A DNA stretch of 64,000 nt from an uncultured Stenotrophomonas sp. (GCF_945952405.1 NZ_CAMFIA010000005.1:1-64000); one strand, 5' to 3'; positions 49,532 through 58,084 are shown, counted from the first letter of the stretch. Notes: generated by a model from the sequence alone, not told the origin. Made by a program: numbers and translations.

Positions 49532-50182
49532 ATGAAGATTCGAACGATGGGCATGTCATGGATGGTTGCACTGCTGGCGGCCTGCGGGCAGGCACCGGCG
49601 GCGGCCGACGCCCCTGCCGCCACCGCAACGGCCACGGAGTCCGCTGGCGAACCGTCCATCGAAGCGGGTGTGGATCCCTCGGTGTGGGACAACGAAGGCG
49701 AGCCGGAAAGCGAGCCGCCACCGCCACCCAACACGGAGCTGACCTGCGCCGACAATCCGCTGGCGACCTACTTCTTCACCCTGGTCGGCGGCAACAGTGT
49801 GGACGATTGCGGGCGCAAGGATCCGAAGGTGCTGGCCGCGTTCGACACGCTGATGAAGGGCACACAGCAGGCCGAGTCCTCCGACACGGAGATCAAGCCC
49901 CTGCGCGCGCGCCTGCTCAGTGGCCCCAGCGCGCCGGGCCAGCCGCACACGCTGCAGGACGGAACGTGGTGGCTGTATACCGCCTGCCAGGCGCACCAGT
50001 GCCCGAGCACCGCGCTGGTGATGCTGTATTCGCCGACGCAGTCGAAGATGGTCGGTCGCCTGACCGCGCGCTGCAGGGTGTGGTGGCTGGGCGAGCCCGA
50101 CGCGGCGCAGCGTGCGCTGATCGAGCAGGAGCGGCCGCTGGACGAAGCGATGCTGAAGGAAGAGGGCGATACCTGCGAGTAG
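49532..50182 (+). CDS. Ivy-like lysozyme inhibitor lipoprotein
   Basis: 216 residues. Lipobox LLAAC (Cys18), a disordered Ala/Thr/Glu/Pro linker (20-68), then an Ivy-like domain with the signature loop CQAHQC (Cys152, His155, Cys157; compare C-K-P-H-D-C of E. coli Ivy, which inserts its His into the lysozyme active site). Probably protects the wall from C-type lysozyme or from the cell's own transglycosylases. The start at 49532 is set by the signal peptide. It may share a theme with the wall enzymes elsewhere in the window but stands alone. Confidence 0.78.
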   Translation: MKIRTMGMSWMVALLAACGQAPAAADAPAATATATESAGEPSIEAGVDPSVWDNEGEPESEPPPPPNTELTCADNPLATYFFTLVGGNSVDDCGRKDPKVLAAFDTLMKGTQQAESSDTEIKPLRARLLSGPSAPGQPHTLQDGTWWLYTACQAHQCPSTALVMLYSPTQSKMVGRLTARCRVWWLGEPDAAQRALIEQERPLDEAMLKEEGDTCE

Positions 50183-50297
50183 GCGGCGGTAGTGTGGGCA
50201 ATGGCTTCGGCCACGCCCCTGCCGTTCGTCCTGTTCTTGTACCGGGAAACCGGCTGCTAAGCTCGCAGGCCAATCCGTTGCCGATCGGCCTCCCTGC

Positions 50298-51428
50298 ATG
50301 GTGTCCTGGACCGTCGTCGTTGCCATTGGATCCGCACAGGCGGCGTTGCTGGCGCTGTGGCGCCGCCCGGTCAACCGCGTGGCCAACCGGGTACTGGCGG
50401 TCTGGATCGCGCTGATCGGCCTCGACCTGGCGGTGAAGGCGATGTACTGGTCCGGCCCGGACAGCGGCCCAGGCGCCGGCCTGTTCAAGGCCTATCGCCT
50501 GGTCGGGCTGTTCCCCTTCCTGTATGGCAGCCTGTTCTACCTCTACATCAAGGCCCTTACCGGGGCGAAGGCGCTGGGGTGGCGCGACAGCGTGCATCTG
50601 GCGGGCTTCGTCATCGTGGCGATCCTGCACCTGGGCTTCTTCTTCCACGATCTGCTGCCTGCGGGCAGCGTGTTCGCGCGCCACCTTTCGGGGCCCGCTG
50701 AAACCGAACGGCTGCGCTTCGACATCGCGCTGTATGCCTACAGCCTGTCGTACGTGATCGCAGGACTGGTCCAGGTCGGTCGCTACCGGCGTGGACTGCG
50801 GCAGCAGCGGTCGGATGCCGACCGGATGTCGCTGCACTGGATCGATGCGATGGCGATCTCGCAGATCGTCATCTGGTCCATCGCCACCCTGCACTGGCTG
50901 GTCAAGCTTCCCTGGGTCGACTACCCGTTGATCTATGGTGCGGTCACCGCGTGGGTGTTCGTGGTGGGCTATCTCAGTCTCAGCCAGGGTGCGGTGACGG
51001 TGGTTGAGCGGGTACCCGCACCGGCCCAGCCCGAGGCGATACCGGCCGCTGACGACCCGCGCTTTCCCGAGATCGAAGCGCGCCTGTCGCAGCTGATGAC
51101 GGAGCATCAGCTGTTCCGCGAGCCGGCGCTTGCCATCGGCCAGCTGGCCAAGCGCAGCGGCTACCCCGAGTACCTGGTGTCGGCCGTCATCAACCGCCGC
51201 TTCGGCGAGAACTTCTGGGAATACATCAATCGCCTGCGCATTGAAGCGGCGTCCGGCCATCTGGCCGATGCCGGCGATGGCCGGACCATCCTGGATATCG
51301 CCTATGCCTGTGGCTTCACCTCGAAGTCGACCTTCAATGCGGCGTTCAAGCGCCAGCTGGGTGAAACCCCCAGTGCCTTCCGCAGGCATCACGCGCGGGC
51401 AGACGTGCCGGCGTCATCGAACGGCTGA
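50298..51428 (+). CDS. AraC family regulator with N-terminal membrane domain
   Basis: 376 residues. Residues 1-235 hold about seven membrane spans (for example VVVAIGSAQAALLALW, VLAVWIALIGLDLAV, LVGLFPFLYGSLFYLYI), then a linker and an AraC helix-turn-helix pair (about 270-365: LAIGQLAKRSGYPEYLVSAVINRRFGENF; ILDIAYACGFTSKSTFNAAFKRQLGETPS). A membrane-embedded sensor-regulator; ligand unknown. Overlaps the opposite DUF2306 gene by 15 bases at the 3' ends. Confidence 0.92.
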   Translation: MVSWTVVVAIGSAQAALLALWRRPVNRVANRVLAVWIALIGLDLAVKAMYWSGPDSGPGAGLFKAYRLVGLFPFLYGSLFYLYIKALTGAKALGWRDSVHLAGFVIVAILHLGFFFHDLLPAGSVFARHLSGPAETERLRFDIALYAYSLSYVIAGLVQVGRYRRGLRQQRSDADRMSLHWIDAMAISQIVIWSIATLHWLVKLPWVDYPLIYGAVTAWVFVVGYLSLSQGAVTVVERVPAPAQPEAIPAADDPRFPEIEARLSQLMTEHQLFREPALAIGQLAKRSGYPEYLVSAVINRRFGENFWEYINRLRIEAASGHLADAGDGRTILDIAYACGFTSKSTFNAAFKRQLGETPSAFRRHHARADVPASSNG

Positions 51429-52058
51429 AAGCACCTCCGCGGGTCGCCGTCGAGGCCACCGCAGGACCGTCTCGCAGACGGCAAGGTTGAACAGCCAGCA
51501 TCCCCAGGCAGCCACCAGGTAGACGGTGGGGAACGGCAGATGCAGCACGCCCAGCCCGATACCCAGGATCAGGCGCAGCGTCACCGCCGAGGCGGTGAGT
51601 GCGATGCTGCGCCACATCCATTGCCGGTGCTGGGCCAGATGGCCGGCAAGCGCATGGCCGATGCCGATGCCGGTTGTGACCAGCCAGGCCAGTGCGAGCA
51701 GGGCAAAGGCGATGCGGGTGGGTGCTCCGCCTTCGGCGTGCACGGCCAGGGACAAGCCCCCGAGCCCCGCGATCAGCACCCCGCCCGCGTACAGGCCGCC
51801 GCCCAGGCGGTGCAGCTGCGGGACGCGTCGCCGCACCCATGCGCTCATCTGCAGCGGCGCCAGCAGCAGGGCCAGGCCGCCGCCGAACAGGTGGGCGGGT
51901 ACGTCCAGGCCCGACGCGGCAAACTTGATCTGCAGGGTGTTGCTGGCCTGCGGCTGGCCGTGCAGGAAGGTGAACGCGTAGGCGGCCACGGCGGCACAGA
52001 GCAGGGTGAACAGCACGCCGGCAGACCAGCGCGCCGCAGGATGGAACCGGTGTGGCAT
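51414..52058 (-). CDS. DUF2306 membrane protein
   Basis: 214 residues with about six membrane spans. The DUF2306 pattern is seen in VPAHLFGGGLALLLAPLQ, RVPQLHRLGGGLYAGGVLIAGLGGLSLA and HRQWMWRSIALTASAVTLRL, with His and Arg residues at helix ends that could hold a cofactor. Function unknown. Convergent with the AraC-type regulator, with overlapping ends. Confidence 0.88.
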   Translation of the reverse strand: MPHRFHPAARWSAGVLFTLLCAAVAAYAFTFLHGQPQASNTLQIKFAASGLDVPAHLFGGGLALLLAPLQMSAWVRRRVPQLHRLGGGLYAGGVLIAGLGGLSLAVHAEGGAPTRIAFALLALAWLVTTGIGIGHALAGHLAQHRQWMWRSIALTASAVTLRLILGIGLGVLHLPFPTVYLVAAWGCWLFNLAVCETVLRWPRRRPAEVLSAVR

Positions 52059-52178
52059 CTCGGACTCTCATGTGGGCGATCGAGGCCCGAGCATGCGTGC
52101 GGGGTATGGCAATGGCGTCCGGATCGGCGGAGTCGTACCTGGAAAGGGCGCTGCCGTTGGACAGCACCGGCGGTGTGA

Positions 52179-53249
52179 CTACTTTATTTCCGGGAACGCG
52201 GCGTCTTCGCCGTAGACAATCCCCACCACGGCTTTCAGGAACGCATCGGTTGGAATGCGCTCGCCATTGGTTGCGTAGGCGATCGACACCTCATCGTCCG
52301 GGTTGTAGATGACCCGTGCATGGGAGCCGAGCACGTCGCCGCCGTGGCCAACAAAGCGATGCGTCCCGTATGGGAACGCCGCCAGCCCGCGTCCCCAGCC
52401 GTTGCCCGGCGCCGGCAGCATCTGCTCCAGGGAGTCCCGGCGCAGGATCCGGTACTGGAACAGGCGGTTGATCAGCACATTGAGATCGCGCGTGGTGCTG
52501 GCGATGTCACCCACGCCGATCACATTGGCGTAGTCGATATCCTTGATCTCCGTCCAGGTCCCCGTGAATGCGTAGGACCGGAAGGTGTTGACGGGGGGCG
52601 AGCCCGCCGAGGCGAAATCCAGCAGGTCCAGCGGCTGCGCGATCTCCTGCGCGACGATGTCGTGGTAGTCGCGCCCGTAGCGCTGCTCCAGGATCATGCG
52701 CAACAGGAAGTAGGCGGAGTTGGAGTAGGCCGTGCGCTCGCCGGGCTCGAAGGCAATGCCCTGCCTGCGGATCTCCTGCAGGATCTCCTGCTGGCTGACC
52801 GGGTCGACCACCCACACCGCACCATCGCGGATCGCGAAATTGCCGAGGCCGCTGGAATGCGCCAGCAGGTGCCTGATCGTGATGGCCTGCGCCGACGGCA
52901 TCCCGGGCAGGAAGTCCGACAGCCGGTTGTCCAGGCCCAGGCGCCCTTCCTCAATCAGCTTGAACGCCAGGATCGCGGTCACCAGCTTGGTGACGGAGGC
53001 GATCTGGTACCTGCTGTTGTCATCGTAGGCAACGCCAGGCAGATTCTTCTGTCCGAAGCTCCTGGCATAGACCTGCTCGCCGCCCTTGAAGATCGACAGG
53101 CTGCCGATACCGCCATTGTTGGCTTCCACATGGCTGAGGAACGCGTCCAGCCGTTGCGGGTGGACCCCCGGCGACGATACAGGAGCCGAATGCACGCCGG
53201 GTGCAAGCATGAGCGCCGGAAGCAACAACAGCACTGCCCACTTCTTCAT
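52179..53249 (-). CDS. Serine hydrolase of the beta-lactamase / class C PBP family
   Basis: 356 residues with signal peptide (about 1-22). Active-site motifs of the family: S85-V-T-K88, Y175-S-N177 and a C-terminal GHGGD. Such enzymes include class C beta-lactamases, D-Ala-D-Ala carboxypeptidases and esterases. The sequence lacks features that would make it a recognisable AmpC, so resistance should not be inferred. Monocistronic by position. Confidence 0.9.
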   Translation of the reverse strand: MKKWAVLLLLPALMLAPGVHSAPVSSPGVHPQRLDAFLSHVEANNGGIGSLSIFKGGEQVYARSFGQKNLPGVAYDDNSRYQIASVTKLVTAILAFKLIEEGRLGLDNRLSDFLPGMPSAQAITIRHLLAHSSGLGNFAIRDGAVWVVDPVSQQEILQEIRRQGIAFEPGERTAYSNSAYFLLRMILEQRYGRDYHDIVAQEIAQPLDLLDFASAGSPPVNTFRSYAFTGTWTEIKDIDYANVIGVGDIASTTRDLNVLINRLFQYRILRRDSLEQMLPAPGNGWGRGLAAFPYGTHRFVGHGGDVLGSHARVIYNPDDEVSIAYATNGERIPTDAFLKAVVGIVYGEDAAFPEIK

Positions 53250-53547
53250 CTTGTCCGCCTGGAGCCCGATGCCTGGTTGCCGGTGTGGCGTGATTGCCGC
53301 GACCTGCGGTGCAATCGGCCTGCTTCAAGGGGGACGCGTCTGCGTGCGCAGAACCTGCCAGTGCTCAGCGCGCACGCCGACGCTTCACGGCCGCTCAGGA
53401 TCCACGGATTCGATTCCGCAACGCTCGACCCTGAATCTGGTCGCCCCCATGCGTTGCCTGGCTGATCTTAGGGGCGACCGCTGCGGCCCACAAGCGGCGA
53501 CGGGTGGTGGGCACGGAATGCCCGCAGTCATCTACCGGCAGAGGATG

Positions 53548-54285
53548 TCACTTGCTGGCGTGCTGGGTGCCGGCGTCCGCATCGCCCTGCGCATCCCCGC
53601 GACTCTGCGCAAATGCGGGGAATGTCTTCGCGATCGAGTCCTTGTCCGGCAGGATGTAGAACACACCGCCCTTCTCGAACGTGGACTGCACGATCTGTTG
53701 GTAGAAAGCGGGCGAGACATTGATGCAGCCGTGGGTGACGCGGTTGTCATCCGGCGTCGAGCTGGCCAATCGTTCGGCACGCTTCTCTTTCGGGCTGCCC
53801 GGCGGCAGCGGGTGCAGCGAGACCGCGGAATCGTAGTCCACCCACAGCACGCGCCCGGCATCGTCGGAGGGGCCGTAGCCGCCGATGAAGCGGCCGGCAG
53901 GCGTGGTGCGGTCGTGGCCGGGGATCGCGCTCAATGCGAGCTTGGCGACGCCAGGTGCAGAGTGATCGCCGATCGCCGAGCCAAACAGCGCCGGTGCCGC
54001 GCCGCGCAGCTTGCCGTCGCCGCCGAAGACCAGAACCTGCGCCGCCGCCTTGTCCATGATCGCAAACGGATAGCCCTGGTTGTCCTTGCTGGCGACCACC
54101 CAGCCAGCCAGCTCGATCACTGTCTCCGACACCTTCTGGTCGGCGGGAAGTTCATCGGCCGCCGTTACCGTGGGCGCAGGCGCATCCTTGTCCCTGGCAT
54201 GGACGACACCGCTGCATGCCACTGCCAGTGTCATGGCCAGGGCGGCAGGGAGGGCGCGGCGTGCAGGGGAGGAGGAAGTACGAAT
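53548..54285 (-). CDS. L,D-transpeptidase (YkuD/ErfK type), probable ATT start
   Basis: 245 residues by the start chosen. The domain holds the signature THGCIN (Cys187 catalytic) with a His at 158 in SLHPL. L,D-transpeptidases link peptidoglycan stems or attach Lpp-type lipoproteins to the wall. In the start region AAGGAG (54298-54293, minus strand) lies seven bases before ATT at 54285, in frame with a proper signal peptide (RTSSSPARRALPAALAMTL...HA). The first ATG after it (54234) falls inside the hydrophobic core and has no ribosome site, while ATG at 54345 lies 60 bases ahead without a signal. I therefore favour ATT. It follows the lipoprotein gene at 54406-54678 on the same strand. Confidence 0.85.
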   Translation of the reverse strand: MRTSSSPARRALPAALAMTLAVACSGVVHARDKDAPAPTVTAADELPADQKVSETVIELAGWVVASKDNQGYPFAIMDKAAAQVLVFGGDGKLRGAAPALFGSAIGDHSAPGVAKLALSAIPGHDRTTPAGRFIGGYGPSDDAGRVLWVDYDSAVSLHPLPPGSPKEKRAERLASSTPDDNRVTHGCINVSPAFYQQIVQSTFEKGGVFYILPDKDSIAKTFPAFAQSRGDAQGDADAGTQHASK

Positions 54286-54364
54286 GGGACGGCTCCTTGC
54301 AATGAGACCGTGGGTGGAAGGACGCCAGTGGCCGGCGAAGGCCACTGGTTCCCGATACAGAGAT

Positions 54365-54392
54365 GGATCAATTCAAGTGGATCAATTCAAAC
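54365..54392. repeat. Short tandem repeat between lipoprotein and transpeptidase genes
   Basis: GGATCAATTCAAGT then GGATCAATTCAAAC: a 14-base unit twice, 12 of 14 identical. Confidence 0.7.
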
Positions 54393-54405
54393 GGTGAGGG
54401 AGCGA

Positions 54406-54678
54406 TTACCCGCGCGGCTTGCGGCCGGCAGGCGCCCTTTCAAGCTGCTGGACGCGACCTTCGATCTGGTCCAGGCGCTGGTTGGCCTGCTGCGCGGACT
54501 GGTTGGCGGACTCCGCGCTCTGCGCGGCGCCCTGAACCTTTACGTCGAGCTGATCGAGACGTGAGTTGATGGTTGCAAACTCGTTCTTGTAAGAGGCGCA
54601 AGCGCCAAGGCTCACGGTGGCGATGAGCGCCACGCTGAGTGCACGGGCCATCTTCATGTGTTGCGAGGTCAGTTTCAT
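54406..54678 (-). CDS. Lpp/OprI-like alanine-zipper lipoprotein
   Basis: 90 residues. Lipobox SLGAC (Cys27), then a continuous helix with Ala/Leu/Ile heptads (NSRLDQLDVKVQGAAQSAE...NQSAQQANQRLDQIEGRVQQLE), the alanine-zipper pattern of OprI and Lpp trimers. A very strong AAGGAGGGAG stands before the ATG at 54678. Lpp and OprI end in a Lys that is joined to peptidoglycan; here the chain ends in GRKPRG, so Lys is not terminal. An L,D-transpeptidase follows on the same strand, 120 bases downstream. Likely abundant and structural. Confidence 0.9.
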   Translation of the reverse strand: MKLTSQHMKMARALSVALIATVSLGACASYKNEFATINSRLDQLDVKVQGAAQSAESANQSAQQANQRLDQIEGRVQQLERAPAGRKPRG

Positions 54679-55172
54679 TCCACTCCCTCCTTCGTCTGGG
54701 GAAGCTGGAATATAGCGGCGTTTGTTCCCGCCGCTACCAAGGCCTTTCAGCTGGAATTTGAATAGGTGGAAGGGCTGTGAAGCCTGCTTCTGACCCCGCA
54801 TTAACAAGCGGGATCAGGCGAGCTGATCCACGCCGGCCGAGCGCCTTGCGCCCGTTCAAAAGTGCCAATTCATCAGTATGAAGCCGATGTCACCTTGGCT
54901 GCTTCCGAGGGCGTTTGCCGGTCGTGCACAACGGCTGCCATCTGCTCAGCTCCAGTGCCGGTGCCGTGTCCCGGTGCCGGCATCCCAGCTGGCTGCGTTG
55001 GAGGTCTTCCGCGTGCTCGGCGGTCCCTGCGTGCAGCTTCACCTGCGACGCGACGATCGAGTCAAGCTCGGTCTCGCGCGCGATGGGGTACTCCAAGGTC
55101 GGAATTGCCAGGGGCGATCCGAAGCACGGATGCGCCACACGGAATCGTCGACGTGGCTGTCACCTTCCATCG
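54679..55172. other. Gene-poor region between Lpp-like gene and HExxH gene
   Basis: About 490 bases without a supportable gene. It contains the divergent leader of the lipoprotein gene and a small imperfect hairpin at 54787-54818 (CTGACCCCGC / GCGGGATCAG) related to the dispersed palindromes. Open frames over 54862-55422 lack signals and family-like content. Confidence 0.5.
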
Positions 55173-56195
55173 TCAGTTGCTCACGCCGCTCTCCAGTGAG
55201 GTCCACAGCGACCCCATGCTGGCGCTCAGCTCCTGGGCCCGTGGCCTGGTAACGGTATGCACCTGGTTGGAGTCACTCGCAATCTCCGATTCCGTGCCCG
55301 CCAGACGCTCCAGGGCCGATGCACGCAGGTGCTCCAGGAAGCTGAGCATGAGAGGACGGATAAATGCACTCTCTGTGTTTACATCCGCGAACGGCGGCGC
55401 TTCGGTTTGCAGCGCGCAATGATCCAGAATCGCTTGGAATCCTCCGTCCATGAATGCGATCAATCGATTGGTTGGCAAGTGGTAACCATCCGATGGCGCA
55501 GCAAAGCCCTTGAATGCTGTCGAAAGCAGTAGCGCCGCAGACACCAAGGCCTCGGCAATCGAACACCAGTCTGTTGGCCTGCGCTTGTTGGACCAGGCCT
55601 TATGGGAGACGAAAGTGGAGCCCGCAAGGTAGTCGGCCTGATACTCCAATGCGCGCCGATCAACCGCCGCAGTTTCCCCCCATTCGAGCTCGCAGTGGTT
55701 GCACAGTACATGCGCGAGCTCGTGGAAGTACAGCAGATACGTCGCATCCAAAGCGGTTCTATACGCGACGGGTGTGACTTCGCCTGGCCGCATGTGCCCA
55801 CTCAAGACATCCTGCTCGGCCAGCACACGTGACGGGTGGGCGCGTTCGGCGGGATGCCATATCTCATGAGCCATCGCGAGCAGGACAATCGGTGCGCCGA
55901 CTGAAATTTCAATAAGGTAGTCGTGGCCGTCGGCGAACAACTTTAGTGCACCCGCGTTGAAGGTCTCGCCGCGTGCCCAACGCAAGGTAAGCGAACCACG
56001 GCCGTTGAATCTGGGGACTGTTGCTTGGGTCAGCCGTTCGAGGATGGCAGTCGCCTGCTCGAGCAGCGCCTCGGCGGCCCGCATCTGACCTTCCGAGAGT
56101 TCCGGTTGAAGGAACTCTCGGACGTCGGCGCTACTGAGCGCCCCTGGTAGTGAGACCAACGCGGAGGCGGGTTGCCATGCGTTCTCGGTGATCAC
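55173..56195 (-). CDS. HExxH metallopeptidase, Lit-like (possible phage-exclusion protease)
   Basis: 340 residues, no signal peptide. Two HExxH motifs: HEIWH at 110-114 and HELAH at 158-162. The second is followed by Glu184 in EYQAD, the H-E-x-x-H...E-x-x-A-D arrangement of gluzincins, and is the better active site. The pattern (YFHELAHVLCNHCELEWGE...EYQADYLAG) recalls the Lit peptidase family, whose E. coli member cleaves EF-Tu to abort phage T4 infection. That link is by motif only; an ordinary zinc peptidase is the alternative. G+C is lower than in the neighbours and no operon partner is present, both in keeping with transfer. Confidence 0.75.
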   Translation of the reverse strand: MITENAWQPASALVSLPGALSSADVREFLQPELSEGQMRAAEALLEQATAILERLTQATVPRFNGRGSLTLRWARGETFNAGALKLFADGHDYLIEISVGAPIVLLAMAHEIWHPAERAHPSRVLAEQDVLSGHMRPGEVTPVAYRTALDATYLLYFHELAHVLCNHCELEWGETAAVDRRALEYQADYLAGSTFVSHKAWSNKRRPTDWCSIAEALVSAALLLSTAFKGFAAPSDGYHLPTNRLIAFMDGGFQAILDHCALQTEAPPFADVNTESAFIRPLMLSFLEHLRASALERLAGTESEIASDSNQVHTVTRPRAQELSASMGSLWTSLESGVSN

Positions 56196-56549
56196 TCGGT
56201 TGGCCTCGGGTCATTCATTGGGGGCCAGAGAGGATAGCCCGGTCGCACGGGTGATCGGCGGGTGCGAACGTGGCAGTGCCGGCGCCGGCGCCGGCGTCGC
56301 GATGGCCGTCGTGCTGCGCTGATGCCGAAGTGGTTTCTCTGTCCGCCTGCAACGTTGTCGTGGCCACAGATCCGCGTGCAGACGTCGGCCGGAGTTCCCT
56401 GAACGGGAGCCATATTTATACACCAGTCAGTTCAATATTCAGGGTCGATTAGACCCCCTAACGGATAATTCACACCTGTCGACCGCCTCCTCTCTCTCCC
56501 CCTCCCGGGAGGCGGTCGACGAAACCAAAATAATTAAAGGTGTGTCCCG
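56196..56549. other. Intergenic region before ax21
   Basis: About 350 bases without a gene. The last ~150 bases are A+T-richer (ATATTTATACACC, CCTAACGGATAATTC near 56410-56470) and likely contain the ax21 promoter; a -10-like TATAC lies near 56414. The 56478 hairpin forms the end of the leader. Confidence 0.5.
56478..56520 (+). promoter_or_regulatory. Leader hairpin of ax21 with pyrimidine loop
   Basis: Perfect 13-bp inverted repeat (GTCGACCGCCTCC / GGAGGCGGTCGAC) around a loop that is all C and T except the last base. It ends 29 bases before the ax21 ATG, well placed to affect stability or translation of the message. Confidence 0.75.
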
Positions 56550-57125
56550 ATGAACAAGAATTCGCTGCTTGCCCTGGGTCTTCTGGCTGCTCTGCCGTTC
56601 GCTGCATCGGCAACCGACGGCCTGTCGTACAACTACGTTGAAGGCGGCTACGTGAACACCGATGCCAAGGGCGGCGACGCCGACGGCTGGAAGGTGAAGG
56701 GTTCCGTGGCGGTGCACCCGAACTTCCACATCTTCGGCGACTACAGCGCGCAGGAGACCGACAAGTTCAAGAATGACGTCGACCAGTGGCGCATCGGCGC
56801 CGGCTACAACTATGGCATCGCACCGAACACCGACCTGGTGGCCCGTGTTGCGTACCAGAAGTTCGACATGAAGCACGGCCTGGACTTCAACGGCTACTCG
56901 ACTGAAGTCGGCGTGCGCACCGCGTTCAATCCGTACGTGGAAGGCTACGTGATGGCCGGTTACGAGGATTACTTCAAGAAGCACGGCGTGAACCCGGACG
57001 GCGAGTTCTACGGCCGCGTCGGCGCCACCGCCAAGTTCAACCAGAACTGGGGCCTGACCGGCGAAGTGAAGCTGGCCAAGGCCGGCGACCGCGAGTGGTT
57101 CGTGGGCCCGCGCTTCACCTGGTAA
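56550..57125 (+). CDS. ax21: Ax21-family outer-membrane protein
   Basis: 191 residues. Signal peptide (1-21, cut after AASA) and a beta-barrel of about 170 residues ending in the terminal strand EWFVGPRFTW with a C-terminal aromatic residue. The mature start LSYNYVEGGYV is the Ax21 hallmark of Xanthomonas and Stenotrophomonas. Ax21 was once reported as a quorum signal and as the XA21 ligand, but those reports were retracted; it is best seen as an outer-membrane protein secreted in vesicles. AAGGTG precedes the ATG. Flanked by pyrimidine-loop hairpins and a good terminator; likely highly expressed. Confidence 0.95.
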   Translation: MNKNSLLALGLLAALPFAASATDGLSYNYVEGGYVNTDAKGGDADGWKVKGSVAVHPNFHIFGDYSAQETDKFKNDVDQWRIGAGYNYGIAPNTDLVARVAYQKFDMKHGLDFNGYSTEVGVRTAFNPYVEGYVMAGYEDYFKKHGVNPDGEFYGRVGATAKFNQNWGLTGEVKLAKAGDREWFVGPRFTW

Positions 57126-57154
57126 CAAACGCCTGTCGTTAGTGCGTGTTGTGC

Positions 57155-57187
57155 TGGCGTGTGACTCTCTCTCTCTCCCACACGCCA
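57155..57187 (+). other. Hairpin with CU-only loop downstream of ax21
   Basis: Perfect 9-bp stem TGGCGTGTG / CACACGCCA around a 15-base loop of CT repeats (one leading A). Precedes the terminator and mirrors the leader hairpin. Confidence 0.75.
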
Positions 57188-57190
57188 ACC

Positions 57191-57222
57191 GAAGCCCGGC
57201 CTCGCGCCGGGCTTCACTTTTT
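57191..57222 (+). terminator. Rho-independent terminator of ax21
   Basis: GAAGCCCGGC / GCCGGGCTTC stem, loop CTCGC, then ACTTTTTT. Confidence 0.95.
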
Positions 57223-57248
57223 TGGGCACCGTGGCGCCACAATGCGGC

Positions 57249-58016
57249 ATGGGCGACCCTTCCTCCCTTGCTGGCACCGGCAGCGCCTATCAGGAACACC
57301 TGGCGCCGGCGTCGCTGTGCGGTCACTTCGGTCAGCTGTGGCAGAGCCAGCTTCCCGCAGATGCGGAGGGGCACGTCACGGTGCTGCCCGATGGCTGCGT
57401 GGATGTTCTCTGGCGTGATGGCACGTTGTTCGTGGTCGGTCCGGACCGGGTCGCCGCACATCCGGCGCTGGCGCCCGGTGCACAGGTGCTGGGGGCGCGC
57501 TTCCGTCCCGGCCAGGCATTGGCGGCGCTGGGCCTGCCCTTGGCCGGCATCATCGGCCAGGCGGTGCCATTGGCCGAGCTGAAGGGCCGGTGGGCACTAC
57601 AGGCGGCAGCGTCCATCGGTGATACCCCACCTGCCGAGCGGCTGCAGCGGTTCGCGCAGTGCCTGCGGCCGCACTTCGCTACCGCAGCGGTCGATCTGCA
57701 CGCGCAGCGTGCGCATGCCCTGTTCCAGGCACTGGCGCGTGGCGATGCCGGCCTCGATGCGCTGGCGGCGCGCTTGAACCTGAGCCCGCGCAGCCTGCGG
57801 CGTTTCAGCCAGTCGCAGTTCGGCTACGGCGCCAAGACGCTGGAGCGGATCCTGCGGCTGCAACGCTTCCTGCGCCAGAGCCGCGCGCTGCCACAGCATT
57901 CATTGAGCATGCTCGCCGCCGAGGCCGGCTATGCCGACCAGGCCCATCTCAGCCGCGAGGCCCGTGAGCTTGCGGGCCTGACCGCGCGCGCGCTGCGGTT
58001 GGAATGGGGGCGCTGA
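57249..58016 (+). CDS. AraC family regulator (DUF6597-like sensor domain)
   Basis: 255 residues. N-terminal ~100 residues are the small barrel-like domain often preceding such regulators (VLPDGCVDVLWRDGTLFVVGPD is typical). The C-terminal AraC pair lies at about 165-250 (LDALAARLNLSPRSLRRFSQSQFGYGAKTLERILRLQRFL; LSMLAAEAGYADQAHLSRE). Start at 57249. It precedes a VOC protein gene by 69 bases on the same strand; regulators of this kind often control an adjacent VOC or methyltransferase gene. Confidence 0.9.
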   Translation: MGDPSSLAGTGSAYQEHLAPASLCGHFGQLWQSQLPADAEGHVTVLPDGCVDVLWRDGTLFVVGPDRVAAHPALAPGAQVLGARFRPGQALAALGLPLAGIIGQAVPLAELKGRWALQAAASIGDTPPAERLQRFAQCLRPHFATAAVDLHAQRAHALFQALARGDAGLDALAARLNLSPRSLRRFSQSQFGYGAKTLERILRLQRFLRQSRALPQHSLSMLAAEAGYADQAHLSREARELAGLTARALRLEWGR

Positions 58017-58084
58017 TGGCCGTTTCATTCAAGACCGTGGACCGGATCTGACCGACGCTGGCGTTCCAACCACGGAGCCAAGCC

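Noticed and set aside
52179..53249. AmpC-type resistance beta-lactamase
   Set aside because: Only the general SxxK, YxN and HGG motifs of the large serine-hydrolase family are present; nothing points to a true cephalosporinase.
54862..55422. 186-codon plus-strand frame
   Set aside because: Its second half is antisense to the HExxH gene; there is no ribosome site and no recognisable protein features.
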